26,494 nucleotides of DNA from DYRB01 sp041307765 (lineage in GTDB: Bacteria > Pseudomonadota > Gammaproteobacteria > Chromatiales > Chromatiaceae). The stretch spans positions 1 to 26,494 of the forward strand of contig JBFZCW010000064.1 in assembly GCA_041307765.1 (NCBI GenBank), given 5' to 3'. A model generated the notes under the pieces. That model ran no database searches. It was not told the origin of the DNA and saw only the letters and a program-made list of their open reading frames with translations. Both the position numbers and the translations under genes were made by a program. Within the stretch, counting starts at the first letter, position 1. Every line of letters begins with the position of its first letter. Of this stretch, positions 7,518 through 14,697 are shown piece by piece.

Positions 7518-9320
7518 ATGAACGTCACGACACCGACGGGGGTGAGCGATCTGGTTGCCGCCTCACTGGACCGCCTGGGACGCAACCCGGAGTACTTGCT
7601 CCAACACTTGATCGAGGTCCAGCGGCACTGCTCCTACGTTCCGGACGAAGCGGTGGAATCCCTCGCCACCGCCCTGGATGTGACCCGCACCCAGGTCCGT
7701 GCGGCCGTTCGCTTTTACGCCTTCTTGCACGAGACCCCGCGCGGGTCCTTCGACATCCTGCTGAGCGACAACGTCACCGATCGGATGCTGGGCAATGGGC
7801 GCCTGCTGGCGCTGCTATGCGACCGCCTTGGCGTTCGGCCGGGGGTCCCGCGCGCCGACGGCCGGGTGACGGTGGGTCTAACGTCCTGCACCGGGATGTG
7901 CGATCAGGCCCCCGCCCTGCTGGTCAACGGCATAGCCGTGACCCAACTGGACCCGGCCCGGATGGACCGCATCGCCGACTTGGTGGAGGAGGGGACCCCG
8001 GTAGCCCACTGGCCCGGCGACTTCTTCCGGGTCGATGACAACGTCCGCCACCCCGGGCTATTGCTGCGCAACCGCGCGACGGACGCCTCCGGTCTGCGCA
8101 CCGTGCTCGCCATGGGCCCGGACGCGGCCCTCGCGGAGTTGGAGCGTTCGGGTCTGCGCGGGCGCGGCGGGGCCGGGTTCACCACCGCGCTCAAGTGGAA
8201 GACCTGCCGTGAGGCGGTGGGCGACGAGCGGTTTGTGGTCTGCAACGCCGACGAGGGCGAGCCCGGGACCTTCAAGGACCGAGTCCTGCTGACCTCCTAC
8301 GCGGATCTGGTCTGCGAAGGCATGACCCTGTGCGCCCGAGTCATCGGTGCCAAACAGGGCTTCCTGTACCTGCGTGGGGAGTACCTGTATCTGCGCGAGC
8401 ACCTGGAGTCCGTCCTGTCCCGCCGGCGCCTGGACGGCCTCCTGGGGCCGGACATCCTCGGCGAGCCGGGCTTCGACTTCGACATCTCCATCCATCTCGG
8501 TGCCGGGGCCTACATCTGCGGGGAGGAGTCGGCCCTGCTGGAATCCCTGGAGGGTAAGCGCGGCGTGACCCGTAAGCGCCCGCCCTTCCCGGTCACCAGC
8601 GGCTATCAGGGCCGCCCGACGGTGGTCAACAACGTGGAGACCTTCCTCGCTGCCACCCGGATCGTCCAGTGGGGCGGCGAGTGGTTCCGCGGCGAGGGGA
8701 CAGCCAAGTCACCCGGCAGCAAGATCCTGAGCGTCAGCGGCGACTGCCGCTACCCGGGGGTCTACGAGTACCCCTTCGGGACCAAGGTGCACCGGGTTTT
8801 GAGTGACTGCGGGGCGGAGCACACCCAGGCGGTGCAGATCTCCGGGGCGGCCGGGGCGACCCTGGCCCCGGCGGAGTTCGACCGCTTCATCGCCTACGAG
8901 GACCTCCCAACCGCCGGCTCCTTCATGGTCTTCGATCGGAGCCGAGACATGCTCGACATGGTGCGCAACTTCGCCGCCTTCTTCGCCCACGAGTCCTGCG
9001 GCTTCTGCACCCCCTGCCGAGTTGGGTCGGCTCTGCTCCGCAACCTGGTCGAGAAGGTCGCCGCCAGCCAGGGGTCCGAGCATGACCTGAATGAGTTACG
9101 GCACATCGGAGCGGTGATGCGCAAAGGGAGTTACTGCGGCCTAGGCCAGACCGCCTCCAACCACATCCTAAACACCCTGGACAAGTTCCCGCAGGCCTGG
9201 CGGCGCCACCTGCGCAGCGCGGATTACACCCCGTCCTTCGACCTGGACGCCGCCCTGTCCGAGGCGCGCGCACTGACCGGGCGCAGCGACGCTGGGGCCC
9301 ACCTGGAGGAAGAGGCATGA
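7518..9320 (+). CDS. hoxF: NAD-reducing [NiFe] hydrogenase, diaphorase subunit HoxF with NuoE-like N-domain
   Basis: A 600-aa flavoprotein that passes electrons between NAD(H) and the hydrogenase module in the cytoplasm. Residues 1-160 are a NuoE-like thioredoxin-fold domain. Residues about 180-600 are NuoF-like: FMN loop GRGGAGF (215-221), NADEGEPGTFKDR (243-255), NADH loop GAGAYICGEES (328-338), and [4Fe-4S] ligands C494, C497, C500 in ESCGFCTPCR plus C540. The N-domain keeps only its second cysteine pair (C124, C128); the first CX4C pair is replaced by S83 and D88. Length and architecture match HoxF of Ralstonia and of Hox2-type enzymes, which have no separate HoxE. GGGGG 7 nt before ATG 7518 serves as ribosome-binding site. 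It overlaps hoxU by 4 bp. Confidence 0.95.
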   Translation: MNVTTPTGVSDLVAASLDRLGRNPEYLLQHLIEVQRHCSYVPDEAVESLATALDVTRTQVRAAVRFYAFLHETPRGSFDILLSDNVTDRMLGNGRLLALLCDRLGVRPGVPRADGRVTVGLTSCTGMCDQAPALLVNGIAVTQLDPARMDRIADLVEEGTPVAHWPGDFFRVDDNVRHPGLLLRNRATDASGLRTVLAMGPDAALAELERSGLRGRGGAGFTTALKWKTCREAVGDERFVVCNADEGEPGTFKDRVLLTSYADLVCEGMTLCARVIGAKQGFLYLRGEYLYLREHLESVLSRRRLDGLLGPDILGEPGFDFDISIHLGAGAYICGEESALLESLEGKRGVTRKRPPFPVTSGYQGRPTVVNNVETFLAATRIVQWGGEWFRGEGTAKSPGSKILSVSGDCRYPGVYEYPFGTKVHRVLSDCGAEHTQAVQISGAAGATLAPAEFDRFIAYEDLPTAGSFMVFDRSRDMLDMVRNFAAFFAHESCGFCTPCRVGSALLRNLVEKVAASQGSEHDLNELRHIGAVMRKGSYCGLGQTASNHILNTLDKFPQAWRRHLRSADYTPSFDLDAALSEARALTGRSDAGAHLEEEA

Positions 9321-10039
9321 ACGTGGTGCACAGTTTCCAGCTCGACGGCCGCGAGATCCCCTTCACACCGGGTCAGACCATCATGGACGCGGCCCTGGCG
9401 GCCCGCGCCTACATTCCACATCTTTGTCACAACCCCGAGCTTCCGCCCCACGGGAGCTGCCGGGTTTGCGTGGTCGCGGTCAAGGGGCGACACGTCTCGG
9501 CCTGTACCGCCCCAGCCGTGGACGGCATGGAGGTGGACAACGGGAGCGAGGAGGTTCAGGGCCTGCGCCGGGCCATACTCCAGATGCTCTTCGTGGAGGG
9601 CAATCACGTCTGCCCGGCGTGCGAGAAAAGCGGGGCCTGCCAGCTCCAGGCGGTGGCCTACTGGGTCGGGATGCTGACGCCGCACTTCACGCACTTCTAC
9701 CCACGCCGGCAGCTCGACGCCTCCCACCCGGATCTCGTGATCGATTTCAACCGCTGCATCCTCTGCGAGTTGTGCGTGCGCGCCAGCCGCGACCTGGACG
9801 GCAAGCGCGTCTTCGCCATCAGCGGGCGGGGACAGGACAGCCACCTTGTGATCGATTCGCGTTCGGGGAAGCTTGGCGACAGCGCCTTCGCGGCCACTGA
9901 CCGGGCGGCCCACGTCTGCCCGGTTGGGGCCATCCTGCCCAAGAATCGGGCCTATGCTGCCCCGATCGGGCAGCGGCTATACGATCGGGAGCCCATTAGC
10001 GTGGTGGGCGACGTGGCGGCGCACGAGCGGGGGGTCTAG
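9317..10039 (+). CDS. hoxU: NAD-reducing [NiFe] hydrogenase, iron-sulfur subunit HoxU
   Basis: A 240-aa protein homologous to the N-terminal part of NuoG. It wires the HoxF diaphorase to the HoxYH hydrogenase. It holds a [2Fe-2S] ferredoxin-like domain with C37, C48, C51 and C63 (HLCHNPELPPHGSCRVC, then SACTAP). A His-type [4Fe-4S] site follows with H97, C99, C102 and C108 (GNHVCPACEKSGACQLQ). A second [4Fe-4S] site has C147, C150, C153 and C201 (CILCELC ... HVCPVGAI). Length matches HoxU (about 235-240 aa). The ATG overlaps the hoxF stop as ATGA, with a strong GGAGG just upstream, so translation is coupled. hoxY follows after 3 bp. Confidence 0.95.
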   Translation: MNVVHSFQLDGREIPFTPGQTIMDAALAARAYIPHLCHNPELPPHGSCRVCVVAVKGRHVSACTAPAVDGMEVDNGSEEVQGLRRAILQMLFVEGNHVCPACEKSGACQLQAVAYWVGMLTPHFTHFYPRRQLDASHPDLVIDFNRCILCELCVRASRDLDGKRVFAISGRGQDSHLVIDSRSGKLGDSAFAATDRAAHVCPVGAILPKNRAYAAPIGQRLYDREPISVVGDVAAHERGV

Positions 10040-10042
10040 GCC

Positions 10043-10582
10043 ATGGCGGAGAAGCTCCGGGTAGCCACCGCATCGCTCGCCGGATGCTTCGGCTGTCACA
10101 TGTCCATCCTCGACATCGACGAACGCATCCTGCAGCTCGTCGATGTGGTCGAGTTCGATCGCACCCCGATTACCGACATTAAGGTCATCGGCGACTGCGA
10201 CCTCGGGATCATCGAGGGGGGCGTGGCCAATGCCGAGAACGTCGAGGTCCTGCGGGAGTTTCGCCGCCACTGCAGGATCCTCGTGGCCATGGGGGCCTGC
10301 GCCGTGAACGGCGGCATCCCGGCCATGCGCAACCAGTTCGCCCTCCAGGACTGTCTGGAGGAGGCCTATGTCCACGGGGTGGGGGTGCACAATCCCGGGA
10401 TCCCCAACGATTCCGAGATCCCGTTGCTGCTGAACAAGGTCCACCCCATCCACGAGGTGGTGAAGGTCGATTACTTCCTGCCCGGCTGCCCCCCCTCGGC
10501 GGACACCATCTGGACCTTCCTCACGGAGCTGCTGTCCGGCACGCCGATCGCCTTCCCCTACAGCCAGATCCACTACGACTAA
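10043..10582 (+). CDS. hoxY: NAD-reducing [NiFe] hydrogenase, small subunit HoxY
   Basis: A 179-aa cytoplasmic small subunit carrying the [4Fe-4S] cluster next to the NiFe site. Ligands are C15 and C18 (LAGCFGCHMS), C86 (MGACAVNGG) and C149 (PGCPPSAD). It has no Tat signal and no distal cluster domain, as expected for bidirectional NAD-linked enzymes. DIKVIGDCDLGIIEGGVAN (from residue 45) is typical of HoxY. It partners with HoxH. The gene begins 3 bp after hoxU. Its stop codon runs straight into a 28-bp perfect palindrome that separates it from hoxH. Confidence 0.95.
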   Translation: MAEKLRVATASLAGCFGCHMSILDIDERILQLVDVVEFDRTPITDIKVIGDCDLGIIEGGVANAENVEVLREFRRHCRILVAMGACAVNGGIPAMRNQFALQDCLEEAYVHGVGVHNPGIPNDSEIPLLLNKVHPIHEVVKVDYFLPGCPPSADTIWTFLTELLSGTPIAFPYSQIHYD

Positions 10583-10609
10583 TCGAAAGGCGCGGCCGCG
10601 CCTTTCGAT
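10582..10609. repeat. 28-bp perfect palindrome between hoxY and hoxH
   Basis: The half-site ATCGAAAGGCGCGG (10582-10595) is followed immediately by its exact reverse complement (10596-10609). The last base of the hoxY stop codon is the first base of the palindrome. In RNA it would form a very stable GC-rich hairpin. No T-run follows, so it is not a classical terminator. Partial attenuation, mRNA processing or protection, or a protein-binding site are all possible. It is the only sizeable gap in an otherwise tight operon. Confidence 0.8.
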
Positions 10610-10668
10610 GTGTCAACGAGTCGAAGCCTTGGCTCCCAGGAATGGAGCGTCCAGAAGAGGGTACCCAC

Positions 10669-12153
10669 ATGACCAGCCCACTCGAAACCGCCCGGCACTC
10701 GCAGACCCTGAAGCGCGTCTGTATCGAGCCCGTGACTCGGGTCGAGGGCCACGGCAAGGTCACCCTGCTGCTGGACGAGGACAACCGCATCCAGCAGGCG
10801 AGACTGCACATCGTCGAGTTTCGCGGCTTCGAGAAGTTCATTCAGGGTCGCCCCTACTGGGAGCTGCCGGTCTTGGTGCAACGACTCTGCGGGATCTGCC
10901 CCGTGAGTCACCACCTGGCCGCGGCCAAGGCCACGGATGAGCTCGTCGGCGTGGACACCCTGACACCGACGGCGGAGAAGGTCCGCCGCCTCATGCACTA
11001 TGGGCAGACCCTCCAGTCCCACGCCCTGCACTTCTTCCACCTCTGCTCCCCGGACCTGCTCTTCGGCTTCGACGACGCGGTGCGCCACCGCAACATCGTC
11101 GGCGTGATCCAGGACCACCCGCAGATCGCCACCCAGGGGGTGCTGCTGCGCAAGTACGGGCAGGAGGTGATCCGCGTCACCGCCGGCAAGCGCATCCACG
11201 GGACCGGAGCGGTTCCCGGCGGGGTCAACAAGTCCGTGAGCCCGGAAGAGCGAGACTACCTGCTCGGGGACATCCGCCAGATCGTCGAGTGGGCCGAGGG
11301 CGCCGTCGGGCTGATGCGCCGCATCTATCGGGACAACGCCGAATACCACCGGTCTTTCGGCCGGGTGGATGCCAACACGCTAAGTATGGTGCGGCCGGAC
11401 GGCGCCTTCGAAATCTATCACGGTGGCCTGCGCGCCCGCGCCCCGGACGGCGGCACCCTCTTCGATCACGTCGACTACCGGGACTACGAGCAGAAGCTGC
11501 GCGAGGAGGTCAAGCCTTGGAGCTACATGAAGTTCCCCTTCATCGCCGAGCTCGGCCCTGAGCGCGGCTGGTACCGTGTCGGCCCGCTGGCGCGGGTCAA
11601 CAACTGCGCCCGCTTCGACACTCCGCTGGCGGAGGAGGAGCGGCAGAGCTTTGTCGCAGCAGGGGAGGGCAGGCCCCAACAGGCGGCGCTGGCCTACCAC
11701 TGGGCCCGACTGATCGAACTCCTCTACTGCGCCGAGGCCATCGAGTCCCTGCTCCACGACCCCGACATCGGCGGGACCGACCTTCAGGTGCGGGGAGACA
11801 TGCGTCCAAAGGGGATTGGCGTGCTGGAGGCCCCGAGGGGGACCCTGTTCCACCACTACGAGATCGACGAGGACGGGTTGGTGACCAGGGCCAACCTGAT
11901 CGTCTCTACCACCAACAATAACCAGGCGATGAACGAGTCGATCCGTCAGGTGGCGAGCGAATACCTGAGTGGTCAGGAGTTGACCGAGCCCCTGCTCAAC
12001 CAGATTGAGGTCGCCATCCGCGCTTACGACCCTTGTCTCTCCTGCGCCACCCACGCCGTTGGCAAGATGCCGCTGGAGCTGGTGCTGATCGACGCCGCCG
12101 GCTCGGTGGTCGATCGGCTGGAACAGGGGCCAACCGGCGAGGTTCGACGCTGA
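10669..12153 (+). CDS. hoxH: NAD-reducing [NiFe] hydrogenase, large catalytic subunit HoxH
   Basis: A 494-aa subunit with the NiFe active site that splits or forms H2. The four nickel ligands are C74 and C77 in QRLCGICPVSHH and C456 and C459 in DPCLSCATH. After H462 there is a 32-residue tail starting AVGKMPLE, which would be removed by the maturation protease HoxW once nickel is inserted. The N-terminal CIEPVTRVEGHGK motif is also diagnostic. The ATG at 10669 has AGAGG 8 nt upstream and is preferred over the in-frame ATG at 10642, which adds a non-conserved 9-residue extension. Hyp maturation genes are not in the window, so they must be elsewhere. It is separated from hoxY by a palindromic hairpin. 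Confidence 0.96.
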   Translation: MTSPLETARHSQTLKRVCIEPVTRVEGHGKVTLLLDEDNRIQQARLHIVEFRGFEKFIQGRPYWELPVLVQRLCGICPVSHHLAAAKATDELVGVDTLTPTAEKVRRLMHYGQTLQSHALHFFHLCSPDLLFGFDDAVRHRNIVGVIQDHPQIATQGVLLRKYGQEVIRVTAGKRIHGTGAVPGGVNKSVSPEERDYLLGDIRQIVEWAEGAVGLMRRIYRDNAEYHRSFGRVDANTLSMVRPDGAFEIYHGGLRARAPDGGTLFDHVDYRDYEQKLREEVKPWSYMKFPFIAELGPERGWYRVGPLARVNNCARFDTPLAEEERQSFVAAGEGRPQQAALAYHWARLIELLYCAEAIESLLHDPDIGGTDLQVRGDMRPKGIGVLEAPRGTLFHHYEIDEDGLVTRANLIVSTTNNNQAMNESIRQVASEYLSGQELTEPLLNQIEVAIRAYDPCLSCATHAVGKMPLELVLIDAAGSVVDRLEQGPTGEVRR

Positions 12154-12635
12154 TCTCGGGCTGCGGACGGCCCAGGCCCGTCCTGGTGTTCGCCTGCGGC
12201 AATCCGTCGCGCGGGGATGATGCCCTGGGCCCGGCCCTGCTGGAGCGCCTGGCGTGGTCTCAGGCTGAGGGGCAGCTGGCCGACTGCGATCTGCTCACCG
12301 ATTTTCAGCTCCAGGTGGAGCATGCCTTGGACTTGGTCGGGCGGGAGCTTGTGGTCTTCGTGGACGCCAGTCTTTCAGGGCCAGAGCCGTTCGCCTTCAC
12401 CTTGATCAGGCCGGAGCCAGTCTTGACCTATAGCACCCACGCGATGACGCCGGGTGCCGTGTTGCGCACCTTTGCCCAGCTCGCTCCCCAGATCGCCCCA
12501 GGCCCGTGCCCTACGGCTTGGCTGCTTGCCATCCGCGGCTACCGCTTTGAGTTGGGCGAGGCGCTGTCCGCCGCCGCCCAGGCCAATCTGGATGCCTCGG
12601 GTGCCTTCCTCGATGCCTACCTGAGGGACAGATAG
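12150..12635 (+). CDS. hoxW: HoxH maturation protease HoxW
   Basis: A 161-aa endopeptidase of the HyaD/HybD/HycI family that trims the HoxH C-terminus after nickel loading. The N-terminal VLVFACGNPSRGDDALGP has the conserved GN..RGDD motif. The other probable nickel-sensing residues are the Asp in VVFVDASL and the His in YSTHAMTPG. No ATG, and no GTG or TTG before the first beta-strand, exists in the right place. CTG at 12150 overlaps the hoxH TGA as CTGA and has GAGG 7 nt upstream, so I take it as the start. GTG at 12186 is the alternative but would trim strand 1. The frame is also open to an ATG at 12033 inside hoxH, with unlikely Arg-rich sequence. Confidence 0.85.
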   Translation: MISGCGRPRPVLVFACGNPSRGDDALGPALLERLAWSQAEGQLADCDLLTDFQLQVEHALDLVGRELVVFVDASLSGPEPFAFTLIRPEPVLTYSTHAMTPGAVLRTFAQLAPQIAPGPCPTAWLLAIRGYRFELGEALSAAAQANLDASGAFLDAYLRDR

Positions 12636-12662
12636 ACCGCGGCCGCCCCGTTATCTCGTCAG

Positions 12663-12947
12663 TCACCTTGCCTGGGTGCAGGCCGACAGGCAGGCAAACA
12701 GGTCCAGCAACTCGTCTGAGAAGTGGTCCCGGTCTGCACCGAAGATCGGAATGTGGATCACCTCGTTGCCTCGGTGCGACGCGTGTCCGTATTGGTCCGG
12801 CTGGATGGGCGGTAGCCCGCCGCGCCGCTCCAAGACGATCGTTCCCTCATCGACCAAGACCTCCACTAATCGACAATGTCCGCCGAGGTACTCGCAATCG
12901 CGCCCGATCAGGCCGAATAGCCGATCGAGGAACCCGTCGTCTGTCAT
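12663..12947 (-). CDS. Small hypothetical protein convergent with hoxW
   Basis: A 94-aa acidic soluble protein starting MTDDGFLDRLFGLIGRDCEY. AGAGG (12955-12959) lies 7 nt from ATG 12945-12947; a second ATG just before it (12948-12950) is also possible. It has four cysteines (in RDCEYLGGHC and DLFACLSACTQ), a central beta-like stretch LVEVLVDEGTIVLERRGG and a His/Tyr-rich segment QYGHASHRGNEVIHIPIFG. I do not recognise the family. It runs against the hox operon with 27 bp between stop codons. The residue balance and ribosome-binding site support a real gene. There is no evidence that it works with the hydrogenase. Confidence 0.6.
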   Translation of the reverse strand: MTDDGFLDRLFGLIGRDCEYLGGHCRLVEVLVDEGTIVLERRGGLPPIQPDQYGHASHRGNEVIHIPIFGADRDHFSDELLDLFACLSACTQAR

Positions 12948-13117
12948 CATCGTGCCTCTCATTCTGCATCAATAGTTGTTTCGAAATGGGGTCGAGCTCC
13001 CTCGGCTGGACGGACTAGATCAGGGGCGCACCCGTCTACCGTATCCGGTACCTGAGGAATCCGCTACCATGACTGAACCTGGACGTTCCAGGCCAATCGA
13101 TAACGGGTGGAGGACTC

Positions 13118-13876
13118 ATGAAGTACACAGGTTCGACCTTGGCGGCGGCGGTGCTCGTCAGCTTGGGCATGGGCGTAGCGACGCTCGGGCAGGCTGCCGG
13201 CTTCGGCGGGGGAAATCCGCCCGCCGGTTATGGCGATCGGGGTTACGGTGCCGGACCCGCGGGTGCTTCCGGCGGGCCCGCCTATGGCGCGCCGCCGACC
13301 AGTTCTGCCGGGCAGGGCACCCCGGCCGGCGCCTACGGACCAGGGGCAGCTGCCCCTGCGAGCGGCGCTAGCGCACCCAGCTATGGTGCCCCTACGGGAG
13401 GTGGATACGGAACTGGATCCGGTGCCCCTGTAAGCGGCGGCTACGGACCCGGCTATGGTGGACCCACTGGAGGCGGTTACGGCCCTGGCTACGGCGGTAG
13501 CTATGGGCCGGGCTACGGCGGCCAAGGGGGCGGTTACGGTCCCGGTTACGGCGGCGGTTATGACCCCGGTTACGGCGGCGGCTATGGGCCAGGTTACGGC
13601 GGCCAAGGGGGCGGTTACGAACCCGGCTACGGTGGGCCAGGTGGCGGTTACGGCCCGGGCTATGGCGGTCCAGGTGGCGGGTACGGCCCCGGCTATGGCG
13701 GTCCAGGTGGCGGCTACGGCCCCGGCTACGGCGGGCACGGCGACGACTATGGTCCGGACTACGGGGATGACCGCGACCGTTCTTCCGGGGGCAGTGGTTT
13801 CAACCCCATGAAGAGCATGAACCCGATGAAGAGCATGAATCCGATGAAGATGTTTGGCGGTGGCAACAGGGACTGA
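13118..13876 (+). CDS. Secreted glycine/tyrosine-rich repeat protein (sulfur-globule-protein-like)
   Basis: A 252-aa protein with GGAGG four bases before ATG 13118. A signal peptide covers about residues 1-26 (MKYTGSTLAAAVLVSLGMG ... GQAAG). The mature part is Gly/Tyr/Pro low complexity. Up to about residue 105 it has Ala/Pro-rich GGX spacers; then come ten YxPGYGG motifs separated by GG, PGGG or QGGG, and a degenerate YGPDYG. The tail is acidic (DDRDRSSGG), followed by three NPMK units and MFGGGNRD. Composition and secretion resemble the envelope proteins of sulfur globules in Chromatiaceae, which are signal-peptide-bearing Gly/Tyr repeat proteins. A generic glycine-rich cell-envelope protein is the alternative. 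The repeat frame, signal peptide and ribosome-binding site make it surely a gene; the role is a hypothesis. Confidence 0.8.
   Translation: MKYTGSTLAAAVLVSLGMGVATLGQAAGFGGGNPPAGYGDRGYGAGPAGASGGPAYGAPPTSSAGQGTPAGAYGPGAAAPASGASAPSYGAPTGGGYGTGSGAPVSGGYGPGYGGPTGGGYGPGYGGSYGPGYGGQGGGYGPGYGGGYDPGYGGGYGPGYGGQGGGYEPGYGGPGGGYGPGYGGPGGGYGPGYGGPGGGYGPGYGGHGDDYGPDYGDDRDRSSGGSGFNPMKSMNPMKSMNPMKMFGGGNRD
13437..13768 (+). repeat. Tandem coding repeats for YxPGYGG
   Basis: The DNA repeats units of about 24-33 bp built on TACGGCCCGGGCTATGGCGG-like sequence, with frequent third-position changes. The three units in 13648-13740 are nearly identical 33-bp copies and look recently duplicated. All length changes keep the frame. 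Confidence 0.85.
13802..13852 (+). repeat. 18-bp tandem repeat coding NPMKSM
   Basis: AACCCCATGAAGAGCATG is followed by a copy with one change and then a partial third copy. It encodes the Met/Lys-rich tail of the glycine-rich protein and is unlike the upstream Gly/Tyr repeats. Confidence 0.85.
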
Positions 13877-14062
13877 GTCAATGGCCGCACAGGGACATGC
13901 CCGGGATTCTGGCTGGTACCGAAGCCGATGGTGCCTTCATGCCCTCCGGAATCTCGCGGGCCGGGCAGCGCTGTCACAGAGCCCTGCCTCGGTGCCGTCA
14001 CGATCGGACAGTGGATCTCCCCTCGGTCCGGATGGAGCAGTAGCAGTTATCGGAGGCGAGCA

Positions 14063-14461
14063 ATGGGCTTGCAGTTAAACGTCCTCTTTCCCGGGGGCAA
14101 ACGCGTCGATGTCGAGGTCGGCGGCTTTACCATTCCTACGGACCAACTGATGACTGACGGGGGTGACGGCTCGGCCCCGCCGCCATTCTTCCTGTTCCTG
14201 GGGTCCATTGCGACCTGCGCGGGGATTTATGCCCTGAGCTTTTGCCAGCGTCGCGACCTATCCACCCAGGGGCTCGGCCTGAGTATGGATTGGGATTGGG
14301 ACCCAAAGCGGCCGGGTCCCGCCAGTGCCATCTTGCGCCTGCGGCTGCCGGAGGGCTTCCCGGAGCGTTACCGCGACGGCATCGTCAAGGCGATGGAACT
14401 GTGCGCCGTCAAGAAGAATATCGAGATCCCACCCGAGTTCCGGATTGAGGTCGAGGGGTAA
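14063..14461 (+). CDS. OsmC/Ohr-family protein
   Basis: A 132-aa protein with GGAGG (14052-14056) 6 nt before ATG 14063. The family signature is the buried helix FFLFLGSIATCAGIYALSFCQRR, with C52 and C61 as the likely redox cysteines. The C-terminal part ends EIPPEFRIEVEG. OsmC/Ohr proteins reduce organic hydroperoxides using paired cysteines. This one looks closer to the YhfA-like branch, whose substrate is less certain. It lies 186 bp after the glycine-rich gene; the spacing suggests separate transcription. The frame is open further upstream to 13928, but without family similarity. Confidence 0.85.
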   Translation: MGLQLNVLFPGGKRVDVEVGGFTIPTDQLMTDGGDGSAPPPFFLFLGSIATCAGIYALSFCQRRDLSTQGLGLSMDWDWDPKRPGPASAILRLRLPEGFPERYRDGIVKAMELCAVKKNIEIPPEFRIEVEG

Positions 14462-14485
14462 AAAAAATGCCCCGCGTAGCGGGGC
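14461..14485 (-). terminator. Orphan minus-strand intrinsic terminator
   Basis: GCCCCGC (14469-14475) and GCGGGGC (14479-14485) form a 7-bp stem with a GTA loop. The A-run at 14460-14467 makes a T-tract on the minus strand only. It abuts the OsmC stop codon on the plus strand, where no T-tract follows. No credible minus-strand protein gene lies immediately to its right, so it may end a small RNA or act as a backstop against antisense transcription. Confidence 0.7.
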
Positions 14486-14697
14486 CAATCACCACTGAGG
14501 AGGTCAGAGAACGGAAGCGACAGAGGAATGATTCCGCCTCGACCTTTGTCCTGCAGCTTTGATGCCAGGTCCTGTCAGGCGGTCAGAGACTCAGAAAATC
14601 AATGGCCTACCTTGTTCGTGTCGACAATCCTAGGCCAAGTGGGGTGTCAGTGGTCTGCACACTCGGAGGACGCCGAGACCTATCATGCACCGCGCCG

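Noticed and set aside
12033..12149. ATG 12033 as start of hoxW
   Set aside because: It would add 39 Arg/Gly-rich residues lying inside the hoxH C-terminal coding region and is not like any HoxW N-terminus.
13064..13738. A 224-codon minus-strand frame rich in Ala/Val/Thr repeats
   Set aside because: It is the complement of the Gly/Tyr repeats; the plus strand has the signal peptide, ribosome-binding site and coherent repeat units.
13437..13768. Regular repeats that could suggest a CRISPR array
   Set aside because: The units are in frame, directly adjacent without unique spacers, and encode a repeat protein.
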